Assembly: GCA_049602715.1 (NCBI GenBank)
Contig: JBMYRX010000036.1
Location: 1-20,705 of the forward strand
DNA from: GCA-2697345 sp049602715
Lineage (GTDB): Bacteria > Pseudomonadota > Alphaproteobacteria > Rhodobacterales > Rhodobacteraceae
Reading direction: 5' to 3'
Length of the DNA stretch: 20,705 nucleotides
How positions within the stretch are numbered: position 1 is the first letter of the stretch; each line of letters begins with the position of its first letter. The notes below the pieces were generated by a model that saw only the letters and a program-made list of their open reading frames with translations, searched no databases and had not been told where the DNA came from. The position numbers and the translations under genes are program-made. Positions 7,217 through 14,538 of the stretch are shown piece after piece.

Positions 7217-8485
7217 CTATCTTAAAACATCTGGCAACCAAGTCGAGGCCGCTGGAAAGATAATCATTAAAATACCGTAGATTATTCCTACGAAAACAAA
7301 TAGTGGGACTTCTTTAAAAGCATTTCCTGGGTTTTCTTTTATAACACCAGCAGACGTATAAATTCCGACACACACTGGTGGTGTAATCATCCCGATACCA
7401 GCAAACGCTACAAAGACAACATACAAGTGTAACAAACTCTGGTTAAGTGACACAATGAGAGCCGCGAAAATAGGAACAGTTAAATAAAATACTGGTACAA
7501 TTTCTATGAATGTTCCTAATACAAGACAAATAATGGCTAAAGAAAACCAGAAAAACCATATTCCCGCACCCAGCTCAGTGAAATATGAAATTAATTTTTG
7601 TGGTACCTGTGTATATGTCAAGACCACACTCAGAAAGGTTGCTGTAGCAATTATAGAGAAGATAACAGCTGTAATGGATGCAGTCTCCCTTAAACAAAGG
7701 ATTAAAGACTTCACTGTTAATTCTCTATATATCACTGCTCCCATAATAATTGCCCACATACCCGCTACCGCGGCAGACTCTGCTGGAGTCAGAAGCCCTG
7801 CGTATATTCCCCCAAGAATTATAATTGGTGTAAACAAAGCAGGAAATGCCTTTACACCCGACACTAACTTCTCATAATTTGATGCTCTTCCTGGACTTTT
7901 TATATTTCGACATTTTATCAATACCAAAACAATCATTAGTAATAATAGGATTACACCTGGTACAATACCCGCAGCAAAAGTTTGTGAAACGGGTACATTT
8001 GTTAGCGCACTAAATAAAATTGCCGCATTAGATGGTGGAATTAATGCTTCCAATAGTGCGGCAGAGGCTGCAAGAACAACTACGAACGGCTTAGGGTATC
8101 CCTGCTCTATCATTTTTGGCATCATAATAGTGCCAACTGCAGTTATAGCCGCTAAAATAGATCCACAAAATGCAGCAAAAAATCCCATGGCAATTACCAT
8201 CGCAATACCTAGACCACCGGGCCAATGCCCAACTAAAGCCGTTGCAAACGCCACCAACCTCGAGGCTGCACCGCCACGTAACATTGCCATCCCAGCAAAA
8301 ATAAATAATGGAACCGCTATTAATACATGCTTAGCCAAGGCCTGAAATGATATTTGAATAAGTGTTGACCAAGGTAAATTGAGCCCCCAAATCGCCGCAA
8401 CGGAACTACCTAAAGCAAAAACTAAAAAAATAGGTAATGATATCGCTAGGAAAAAAGTTGATAAAGCCAAAGAGAAAATATACAT
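7217..8485 (-). CDS. dctM: TRAP transporter large membrane subunit (DctM family)
   Basis: The 422-residue length is normal for DctM, the ion-coupled transport subunit of tripartite ATP-independent periplasmic transporters. About twelve hydrophobic segments span the protein. Recognisable family stretches are VPLFIFAGMAM, CGSILAAITAVGTIMMP (a helix-hairpin region), LIPPSNAAILFSA, PAESAAVAG and GMITPPVCVGIYTSAG near the C terminus. The two PPS/PPV Pro-Pro motifs and Gly/Ser-rich hairpins are typical of the elevator-type IT superfamily. The start lies 3 nt after the dctQ stop, with AGGA inside the end of dctQ, so translational coupling is likely. The substrate is set by DctP. Confidence 0.95.
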   Translation of the reverse strand: MYIFSLALSTFFLAISLPIFLVFALGSSVAAIWGLNLPWSTLIQISFQALAKHVLIAVPLFIFAGMAMLRGGAASRLVAFATALVGHWPGGLGIAMVIAMGFFAAFCGSILAAITAVGTIMMPKMIEQGYPKPFVVVLAASAALLEALIPPSNAAILFSALTNVPVSQTFAAGIVPGVILLLLMIVLVLIKCRNIKSPGRASNYEKLVSGVKAFPALFTPIIILGGIYAGLLTPAESAAVAGMWAIIMGAVIYRELTVKSLILCLRETASITAVIFSIIATATFLSVVLTYTQVPQKLISYFTELGAGIWFFWFSLAIICLVLGTFIEIVPVFYLTVPIFAALIVSLNQSLLHLYVVFVAFAGIGMITPPVCVGIYTSAGVIKENPGNAFKEVPLFVFVGIIYGILMIIFPAASTWLPDVLR

Positions 8486-8488
8486 TAT

Positions 8489-9010
8489 CTATGATTTCCT
8501 AGAATTATTTGAAAAAATTCTCTTGAAGTCCAAAAGTAATAATTCCAAAGAAATTAAACCTAAAATAATAAAGCCAACTGGAAAAGCCACATAAATCCAC
8601 CAAACAGGGATTTCTATTTCCAACTCCATTAATTCTCCTAATTGTATATATAATTGCGTGGCTTCAATCCCCGCTTGAGTAAAAATTATCGCTGCTACTA
8701 ATGTAATAATATGAGTTAAAAATTTTAGAAAAAAAACCTGCTTTTCGTTTAAAAAAACAGTCACAAAATCAACAGATATATGTTGTCCCGACTTAAACAG
8801 TGGGCCTAGAAGAGGAAATACCAACCAGGTAACCAGAGCTGGAGGTAGTTCAATAAACCAGTCATATCCGTTACCGGAAACATATCTTGTCACTGCACTC
8901 ATTGTCAGAGCTAAAACAATTAGACCTATCAAAGTCGTCGCCAGAGCGTAAACACACTTAATAAGAACAATGTTTATTGACTCTAAAGGCTTTAAAAAAA
9001 AATCAATCAT
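8489..9010 (-). CDS. dctQ: TRAP transporter small membrane subunit (DctQ family)
   Basis: 173 residues with four predicted membrane helices, as expected for DctQ. Family marks include SAVTRYVSGNGYDWFIELPP, the LVTWLVFPLLGPLF helix, and the following KSGQHISVDFV segment that links to helix 3. DctQ packs beside DctM and is needed for the transporter to accept the loaded binding protein. The gene lies between dctP and dctM. The 46-nt gap on its dctP side holds an 11-bp hairpin (9020-9047). The only AGG-rich stretch upstream of its ATG (GAGAGG, about 14 nt away) is inside that hairpin stem, so initiation may depend on whether the hairpin folds. Confidence 0.93.
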   Translation of the reverse strand: MIDFFLKPLESINIVLIKCVYALATTLIGLIVLALTMSAVTRYVSGNGYDWFIELPPALVTWLVFPLLGPLFKSGQHISVDFVTVFLNEKQVFFLKFLTHIITLVAAIIFTQAGIEATQLYIQLGELMELEIEIPVWWIYVAFPVGFIILGLISLELLLLDFKRIFSNNSRKS

Positions 9011-9019
9011 GTTAGTGAA

Positions 9020-9047
9020 ATTGGCCTCTCAAGGGTGAGAGGCCAAT
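9020..9047 (-). terminator. Intercistronic hairpin between dctP and dctQ (leaky terminator, mRNA stabiliser or RBS switch)
   Basis: A perfect 11-bp inverted repeat, ATTGGCCTCTC and GAGAGGCCAAT, with a 6-nt loop lies directly after the dctP stop and 9 nt before the dctQ ATG. On the transcript it is followed by UUCAC rather than a long U run, so full termination is unlikely. Such hairpins commonly give more binding-protein than membrane-subunit message by protecting the upstream 3' end or by partial termination. GAGAGG in one arm is also the best dctQ Shine-Dalgarno candidate. The fold is seen directly; its function is inferred. Confidence 0.7.
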
Positions 9048-9056
9048 AGTTACAAG

Positions 9057-10058
9057 TTATTGACTAGCGACAAATGCTTGAGCTGCTTTCAAAGCACTTG
9101 CGTCAAACTGATCTGCCATTCCTGGTAGAACTTTTTCGTTCATCATCTTATCAAACTTAGCTTTTTCAGCTCCGCTTAAAGTCGTAACGATTCCACCCAT
9201 TTCTTGGAACTTCTTAAGAGAGTTTTCACCGGCATCAAAGATTGTATTAGTCGCCTTTGAACCAATTTCGGCTCCTACAGTCATAAGCAACTCCTGAAGA
9301 TCTGCAGGAAGACTGTCAAACCAAGTAGCATTTGCCATGATATAAGCGTCTGCGTAATATTGATATGGTTTTTGCGCATATTTGAGATGTTCCCACCAAC
9401 TGTACGCCTCAACACTTCCGGGAGGTGTATTAATTGTATCAATCATCCCAGTTTGAAGTGCTGTATAGACTTCACCGGTTTTTAAAGAAACAATTGAAGC
9501 TTCTAAAGCTTTCCACATTGGTCTTTCGCTTTTTAGAAGCGCCCTAGCCTTAAGACCTTTCATAACATCTATACCAGTCAATTCTCTGGCGCCACTGAAA
9601 GTCATAATAGGGCCCACTGGATTATACATGATTAATTTTGTATTACTTTTTGTTGTGATGTCATTCCAAATTTGGCTACCTGTCTCATCCTCCAAGAAAA
9701 ACCTTCTTTGTTCATCATAAGATCCAAAAAGTCCCGGGAATGAAGCAACGCTAAAGTTTTTATTTATTTTAGGAAAACTTACGACTCCTACAATACCACC
9801 CATCTCAACAGCTCCAGAGGTTACCCCTCCCATTACTGTCCTTATATCAAAGAGTTGCTTGGATGGATAGAATTCTACTTTTAATCTACCATTTGACCTC
9901 TTGGTAACTTCATCAGCAAAAAGTTGCGAATGTATTGCACTCTGATGCGTGGGTGACCAGTGCCCTGAAATTCGTGCCAAGTACTCTTCCGCGGCAAAAG
10001 CCGGTGAGACGAGTAAGCTAACAATCATTGCCAGCTTAATATACAAAAATTTTATCAT
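9057..10058 (-). CDS. dctP: TRAP transporter periplasmic solute-binding protein (DctP family)
   Basis: Extracytoplasmic binding protein of a TRAP transporter, 333 residues from the chosen start. The first 22 residues form a Sec signal peptide: basic start MIK, a hydrophobic core, and cleavage after SPAFA. The mature part carries the family region with GLKARA, whose Arg (R172) normally salt-bridges the substrate carboxylate, then EVYTALQTGMID (196-207) and GSVEAYSWWEHLKY. The ligand is therefore probably a carboxylate, not more precisely known. The frame could extend to an ATG at 10091, but that extension covers the ribosome-binding site GGAAGGA upstream of ATG 10058 and would bury the signal peptide. 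It is first in the minus-strand series dctP-dctQ-dctM-PhyH-small ORF-AhpD-like. Confidence 0.94.
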   Translation of the reverse strand: MIKFLYIKLAMIVSLLVSPAFAAEEYLARISGHWSPTHQSAIHSQLFADEVTKRSNGRLKVEFYPSKQLFDIRTVMGGVTSGAVEMGGIVGVVSFPKINKNFSVASFPGLFGSYDEQRRFFLEDETGSQIWNDITTKSNTKLIMYNPVGPIMTFSGARELTGIDVMKGLKARALLKSERPMWKALEASIVSLKTGEVYTALQTGMIDTINTPPGSVEAYSWWEHLKYAQKPYQYYADAYIMANATWFDSLPADLQELLMTVGAEIGSKATNTIFDAGENSLKKFQEMGGIVTTLSGAEKAKFDKMMNEKVLPGMADQFDASALKAAQAFVASQ

Positions 10059-10124
10059 AATCTCAATTCCTTCCCTATAATACAAATGCACAGACGCACA
10101 GATGCGTGAGATTACGATCTACTG

Positions 10125-10135
10125 ACTGTGACAGT
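10125..10135. promoter_or_regulatory. Palindrome upstream of dctP, candidate operator
   Basis: ACTGTGACAGT is a perfect 5+1+5 palindrome, 67 bp upstream of the dctP start codon. Its place in the control region of a transporter operon suggests a regulator site, but no regulator gene is adjacent and a short palindrome can arise by chance. Confidence 0.25.
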
Positions 10136-10357
10136 TTTACAAATGAAAAGAATAGAGAGCATAAATAAATAATATTTGATCTATAACCTATTTTCTTCAA
10201 AGATTTATTTTTTTATTCATTTAAAAATTCAGTAAACTACTCGCAATTATTAAACAAAAAATAATATGATGCCTGTTGCAGACTAATTTCAAGCAAAAGA
10301 TTCAATTAAGAGACGCAAAGGTTGAGACAGAATATTATAAAATAAACCCAAAATAGG

Positions 10358-10387
10358 TTGAGTAGTAATAATAAATTAGCCTATAAC
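10358..10387 (+). promoter_or_regulatory. Candidate sigma-70 promoter for the AEC transporter gene
   Basis: TTGAGT (10358-10363) and TATAAC (10382-10387) are separated by 18 nt, matching 4 and 5 of 6 consensus positions. Transcription would begin near 10394, giving a short leader of about 25 nt before ATG 10420. The -35 box lies within the second AGGTTGAG copy. Confidence 0.4.
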
Positions 10388-10419
10388 TGTTTGAGATAAT
10401 TCTTTAAATATTTCTTTAC

Positions 10420-11343
10420 ATGGAAAAGGTAAGTCCAGTGGTAATAGATGGAATGCTGCCTATACTTTTGGTCTTTTTAAGCGGCTTTCTACTTGCTCAA
10501 TTTAACTTCTTTTCATTAGATGCCGCCAAAGAAATAAATCGGATGGTTTTTTTCTTTGGAATGCCTTTGGTGGGTATAAGCATGTTAACCAAGGCAGACT
10601 TTTCAGAATTTAATAATTTACTCTTGTTTTCTTACTTATTTTCTCAATTTTTAACTGGGATTTTAGGAGGTTTTTTAGCACTGTATATATGGAAGTTTGA
10701 TTTGAAATCAGCAGCTCTGGTAGGTATGTCCACTGCACTGGCAAACCATCTTTTATTTATACTACCAATCGCTAAAAATATATATTCAGGTTACATTATA
10801 GAACAAATAAGCGCTATAATTGTGGTTGATGTAATAGTTATTACTTTTATTGTCACACTAATTTTAGAGTATGCTTCGGCAAAACAAATATCATTACAAA
10901 AGTTAGCGAAAAGGATGTTAAGTATTCCATTAGTTATAGGGGTAATCATTGGGATAACGCTTGCTATATCAAATATTGAATTACCCGATGTAATTAATAG
11001 TTTCTTAGATTTTTCATATGCATCAGCCGCGCCAATGGCCCTCTTCGCCTTGGGAGTAACACTTGCTAAAAGTGAACTTATGAAGAACCCAAATTTTATA
11101 ATCAGTATTTCACTGATAAAAGTTCTACTCCATCCGATTTTTATCCTGATAATTGCGTTAGGTTTTTTTCATATTAGCGTATCAGATCTTAAACCTGCTC
11201 TCATGGTTGCGGCTGCACCATGCGGAGCTATGGTTTTAGTTTTTGCAGCTGCTTATGACGTTGACCCTAAGCCACTGGCTCCATTGGTGGTCATTTCATT
11301 CCTTCTATCTCTGCCCGGAGTTGCTTTAGCATTATTAATCTAA
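10420..11343 (+). CDS. AEC-family (auxin efflux carrier/malonate-type) permease
   Basis: A 307-residue inner-membrane protein with about ten helices in two five-helix halves, matching the AEC family, which includes malonate/malate carriers such as MleP and MdcF. Typical features are the opening GMLPILLVFLSGFLLA helix, the NRMVFFFGMPLVGISML stretch with the family's conserved FxxPP/MP-like helix break, and the C-terminal MVAAAPCGAMVLVFAAAYDVDP. That last stretch corresponds to the unwound helix with a conserved small-residue/Pro motif. The substrate is unknown; organic acid transport is the common role. The ATG lacks a convincing Shine-Dalgarno. An ATG at 10453 is possible but would remove part of the first helix context. 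It is followed 29 nt later by a GST-fold gene on the same strand, so the two may be co-transcribed. Confidence 0.88.
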   Translation: MEKVSPVVIDGMLPILLVFLSGFLLAQFNFFSLDAAKEINRMVFFFGMPLVGISMLTKADFSEFNNLLLFSYLFSQFLTGILGGFLALYIWKFDLKSAALVGMSTALANHLLFILPIAKNIYSGYIIEQISAIIVVDVIVITFIVTLILEYASAKQISLQKLAKRMLSIPLVIGVIIGITLAISNIELPDVINSFLDFSYASAAPMALFALGVTLAKSELMKNPNFIISISLIKVLLHPIFILIIALGFFHISVSDLKPALMVAAAPCGAMVLVFAAAYDVDPKPLAPLVVISFLLSLPGVALALLI

Positions 11344-11372
11344 TATTTTCAAACAAAACAAAGGAACTAATT

Positions 11373-12044
11373 ATGAAAATACGTTTTATTTATTTTGATA
11401 CACCTTTCTGGCGGGCTGAAGTAAGTCGGCTTGCCCTTTATATCGGAAAAATTGACTTCGATGACGTTCGCGTAAAAAGAGATGAATTTCTCCAAGCACG
11501 GAGAACAGGAAAACTTAACGATGGGACAAAAGTTCCTTTTAGACAGTTGCCGATACTCGTTATAGACCAACAAACGATATCACAAACTGCTGGAATTGCC
11601 CGCTTATGTGGAAAGCTTGGAGGTCTATATCCTTTAGACCAGAGTGTAAAAGCAGCTCAAATTGATCAAGTAATTGACATGGCAACTGATATCACTTCAT
11701 TACTTACGCCATCTATGCGGGAAAATAATAGTGCATTAAAAAAGGCCATGAGGAAGGATCTCAGTAAAGCTTCTTTACCGAGACTAATAGGATTTCTGGA
11801 AGAACTATTGGTATCACAACAAAGCACTTGGTTTGTAGGAGACACTATGACAATAGCTGACTTGGCTATCTGGCGCTTAATGGGGTCATTAACTTCTGAG
11901 GTAACTGAACATATCCCAAATGATATTCTTTCATCCTTTCCCAGAGTTCAGAAAATTTGCTGGGCAGTCGGGCAGAACCCTAGAGTAATAGAATGGATCC
12001 AAAAAACTTACCCTAAGAATTATCCAATAGGGAATCCAACTTAA
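11373..12044 (+). CDS. Glutathione S-transferase-like protein (sigma-type N-terminal domain)
   Basis: 223 residues with a thioredoxin-fold N-terminal domain (about 1-80) and a helical C-terminal domain (about 90-210). The N terminus IRFIYFDTPFWRAEVSRLAL resembles sigma/alpha-type GSTs, with Tyr7 at the usual catalytic Tyr position. The cis-proline motif is RQLPILVID and the glutathione-contact motif is ISQTAGIARLCGK (QS-A/T-I-R in the family). WFVGDTMTIADLAIWRLM is the helix-6 signature. The insert RRTGKLNDGTKVPF and lack of a catalytic Cys set it apart from the CPYA protein at 3772. Substrate unknown. The start has AAAGGA about 7 nt upstream. The gene follows the AEC permease and converges on hutU, 26 nt apart, with no clear terminator between them. 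Confidence 0.85.
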   Translation: MKIRFIYFDTPFWRAEVSRLALYIGKIDFDDVRVKRDEFLQARRTGKLNDGTKVPFRQLPILVIDQQTISQTAGIARLCGKLGGLYPLDQSVKAAQIDQVIDMATDITSLLTPSMRENNSALKKAMRKDLSKASLPRLIGFLEELLVSQQSTWFVGDTMTIADLAIWRLMGSLTSEVTEHIPNDILSSFPRVQKICWAVGQNPRVIEWIQKTYPKNYPIGNPT

Positions 12045-12070
12045 ATCAAAAAGAATTAATTAAATTACTA

Positions 12071-13735
12071 TTAAAGAATACCCGGAAGATTAAGATTATT
12101 TTCTTTCGCACATTCAAGTGCACTTTCGTACCCCGCATCAGCATGTCGCATCACACCAGTAGCGGGGTCATTCCACAACACGTTAGCTATTCGGCGATCA
12201 GCGTCAATAGAACCATCACAACAGACAACCATCCCCGAGTGTTGACTAAAGCCCATACCAACACCCCCACCATGATGCAATGAAACCCATGTTGCCCCAG
12301 AAGCAGTATTTAAAAGAGCATTGAGTAAGGGCCAATCTGAAACCGCGTCAGAGCCATCTTTCATTGACTCTGTTTCTCGGTTTGGGGACGCTACTGAACC
12401 GCTATCTAAATGATCTCTGCCAATAACTACCGGTGCAGAAAGTTCACCTGTTCTAACCATTTCGTTGAAAGCCAGACCAAGTTTGTCTCTAACTCCAAGA
12501 CCAACCCAACAAATACGCGCCGGAAGTCCTTGAAACGCTATACGTTCTTTTGCCATATCTAACCAATTATGCAAACCAGCATCATCAACGAGTTCCTTCA
12601 CTTTTGCATCTGTTTTATAAATATCCTCTGGGTCTCCTGACAACGCACACCAACGGAACGGACCAATACCCCTACAGAACAGAGGTCTTATATACGCTGG
12701 CACAAAACCTGGGAAGGAGAATGCATTTTTTAACCCCTCCTCAAGTGCTACCTGCCGAATATTATTACCGTAATCCAACGTCGGTATCCCCATATTCCAA
12801 AAATCAACCATTGCCGAAACATGTTGCCTCATCGAGGCTCTAGCTGCTTTCTCAACAGATTTGGGATCACTTTCTTGTTTGGAAACCCACTCAGCTACTG
12901 ACCAGCCCTGAGGAAGATATCCATGTAGAGGATCATGAGCTGAGGTTTGATCAGTTACGATATCTGGTCTTACACCTCTTTCAACTAATTCTTGAAAAAT
13001 ATCTGCAGCGTTACCGATTAAACCAACCGACTTAGCCTGTTTCTTGCTAGTCCAATTTTCAATCATTGCTAAAGCTTCATCAATTGAATGTGCTTTCTCA
13101 TCTACATAACCCGTACGTAATCTAAAATCTACTCGAGTTTCATCACACTCAACCGCCAGACAACAAGCTCCTGCCATAACTGCAGCAAGTGGCTGTGCAC
13201 CACCCATTCCGCCTAGCCCACCAGTTAGAATCCAACGACCAGATAGATCTCCGTTATAATGCTGCCGTCCAGCCTCCATAAAAGTTTCATAAGTACCTTG
13301 AACGATCCCTTGAGTTCCAATATAAATCCATGACCCAGCTGTCATTTGACCATACATGGCCAAACCCTTTTTATCTAATTCATTAAAGTGATCCCAAGTT
13401 GCCCAATTAGGTACAAGATTAGAGTTTGCAATCAAAACACGAGGGGCATCCTTATGTGTTCTAAATACACCCACTGGTTTTCCAGATTGAACTAGTAAAG
13501 TATGGTCATCTTCTAGTTCTTTCAATGACGCTACAATCATATCAAAATCGCTCCACGTTCGAGCGGCGCGGCCGATACCACCGTACACGACCAGTTCATG
13601 AGGGTTTTCCGCAACGTCAGGATGTAAGTTATTCATTAACATCCTCATTGGCGCTTCTGTTTGCCAGCTTTTAGCTGTTATTTCGTTCCCTGTCGGTGAG
13701 TATACATCTCTAACATTATGTCGTGAATTATTCAT
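12071..13735 (-). CDS. hutU: Urocanate hydratase (urocanase)
   Basis: 554 residues, the usual length. Urocanase uses tightly bound NAD+ to hydrate urocanate to 4-imidazolone-5-propionate, step 2 of cytosolic histidine breakdown. Diagnostic stretches are YGGIGRAARTW (51-61), MTAGSWIYIGTQGIVQGTY (131-149), the glycine-rich GGLGGMGGAQPLAAVMAGA (172-190), DQTSAHDPLHGYLP (262-275), and C409 in PARICWVGLG. C409 corresponds to the active-site Cys410 of the Pseudomonas putida enzyme. AGGAG 7 nt before the ATG immediately follows the hutG stop, so it is the last gene of the hutI-hutH-hutG-hutU transcript, 11 nt after hutG. Confidence 0.98.
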   Translation of the reverse strand: MNNSRHNVRDVYSPTGNEITAKSWQTEAPMRMLMNNLHPDVAENPHELVVYGGIGRAARTWSDFDMIVASLKELEDDHTLLVQSGKPVGVFRTHKDAPRVLIANSNLVPNWATWDHFNELDKKGLAMYGQMTAGSWIYIGTQGIVQGTYETFMEAGRQHYNGDLSGRWILTGGLGGMGGAQPLAAVMAGACCLAVECDETRVDFRLRTGYVDEKAHSIDEALAMIENWTSKKQAKSVGLIGNAADIFQELVERGVRPDIVTDQTSAHDPLHGYLPQGWSVAEWVSKQESDPKSVEKAARASMRQHVSAMVDFWNMGIPTLDYGNNIRQVALEEGLKNAFSFPGFVPAYIRPLFCRGIGPFRWCALSGDPEDIYKTDAKVKELVDDAGLHNWLDMAKERIAFQGLPARICWVGLGVRDKLGLAFNEMVRTGELSAPVVIGRDHLDSGSVASPNRETESMKDGSDAVSDWPLLNALLNTASGATWVSLHHGGGVGMGFSQHSGMVVCCDGSIDADRRIANVLWNDPATGVMRHADAGYESALECAKENNLNLPGIL

Positions 13736-13746
13736 GTGTTATCTCC

Positions 13747-14538
13747 TCATATCGGTTCACTAAAAACCAAAGACGTCAAAATTTCCTTTAGTACCGGTCG
13801 AATTAAATCAGCTTTATCTTTACTATATTTCCAATCTATATTTTCATTAACTAAGTATGATGATTGGGCCAATTCCATTTGAATAGTGTGAATACCATTA
13901 GCTGGGTTACCATAGTTCCTGGTAGTCCACCCTCCAGTGAACCGACCGTTCAAGACAGAACTAAAATTATTACACTTAAGACATATATCATAAACCTTTT
14001 TTTCAATTTTTGGATTACATGATTTTCCTTTATTCGTGCCAATATTAAAAGTTGGTAAAATGCCCTCAAAAAGATTGGGAATTACTGATCGGATTGAGTG
14101 GCAATCGTAAAGAATAGCAAAACCGTGTATCTTTTTTACTCTCTCTAATTCATGCTCAACAGCATTGTGATAAGTTGAATGAAATTTTTGCACTCGCTCT
14201 TGAATTTGTTCAGCAGAAGGCTTCCTGCTCCAGATATCTGTACCATCAAAGTCAGTCAAAGGAACTAAATCTGTAGTATTCTGTCCAGGGTATAAACTTA
14301 GTCCAGACGGATCACGGTTAGCATCAATGACGTACCTGTGGAATTTTGCACTTACTGTAGTTACATTATCAACTAACCCATCATACAACTTATCAATATG
14401 CCAATCTGTGTCAGAGAGCGTCTTGCCCCTCTCGTTAAGATGACTTTTAAGATCCTCTGGAAGAAATGTTCCCACGTGGGGAAAACCTAATAAAAGCGGA
14501 GAATTACCTTGTTTTACAGTGACGTTCTTCAACTTCAA
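13747..14538 (-). CDS. hutG: N-formylglutamate deformylase
   Basis: 263 residues of the N-formylglutamate amidohydrolase family. It hydrolyses N-formylglutamate to glutamate and formate, the last step of the five-enzyme histidine route, and is metal dependent. Family stretches include SPLLLGFPHVGTFLPEDL near the N terminus, FHRYVIDANRDPSG followed by the Gln/Asn-Thr-Thr segment, YDCHSIRSVIPNLFEG (likely metal-binding Asp/His) and GIHTIQMELAQSSYL. HutF beside it makes exactly this substrate, which supports HutG over an arginase-type formiminoglutamase. The start is TTG at 14538: the hutH stop TGA overlaps it as TTGA, AGGAG lies 4 nt upstream (14543-14547), and no ATG or GTG fits the family N terminus. 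Confidence 0.95.
   Translation of the reverse strand: MKLKNVTVKQGNSPLLLGFPHVGTFLPEDLKSHLNERGKTLSDTDWHIDKLYDGLVDNVTTVSAKFHRYVIDANRDPSGLSLYPGQNTTDLVPLTDFDGTDIWSRKPSAEQIQERVQKFHSTYHNAVEHELERVKKIHGFAILYDCHSIRSVIPNLFEGILPTFNIGTNKGKSCNPKIEKKVYDICLKCNNFSSVLNGRFTGGWTTRNYGNPANGIHTIQMELAQSSYLVNENIDWKYSKDKADLIRPVLKEILTSLVFSEPI

Larger units (their letters stand above)
10059..10419. other. Divergent intergenic region between dctP and the AEC transporter gene
   Basis: This gene-free stretch is AT-rich and holds the control regions of two divergent units. Visible elements are a palindrome at 10125-10135, a tandem near-repeat GCACAGA/CGCACAGA followed by TGCG (about 10088-10106), two direct copies of AGGTTGAG (10319-10326 and 10355-10362), and a plausible rightward promoter (10358-10387). 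No coding frame with a ribosome-binding site was found in it. Confidence 0.5.

Noticed and set aside
7506..7877. 123-codon plus-strand frame opposite dctM
   Set aside because: Composition mirrors the hydrophobic codons of dctM read backwards; no ribosome-binding site.
8640..8655. TGTATATATA-like stretch inside dctQ as a second HutC site
   Set aside because: It does not match TGTA-N2-TACA, lies within a coding region, and AT-rich sequence makes such near matches common.
10319..10362. Two AGGTTGAG copies as an iteron or CRISPR-like repeat
   Set aside because: Only two 8-base copies 36 bases apart, with no further units or spacer pattern; too little for a repeat array.
12045..12070. Terminator between the converging GST and hutU genes
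   Set aside because: The 26-base gap is A/T-rich but has no stem of useful length.
12550..12843. 97-codon plus-strand frame opposite hutU
   Set aside because: It lies wholly inside the well-supported urocanase gene, has no ribosome-binding site and no family-like features; it is an antisense shadow.
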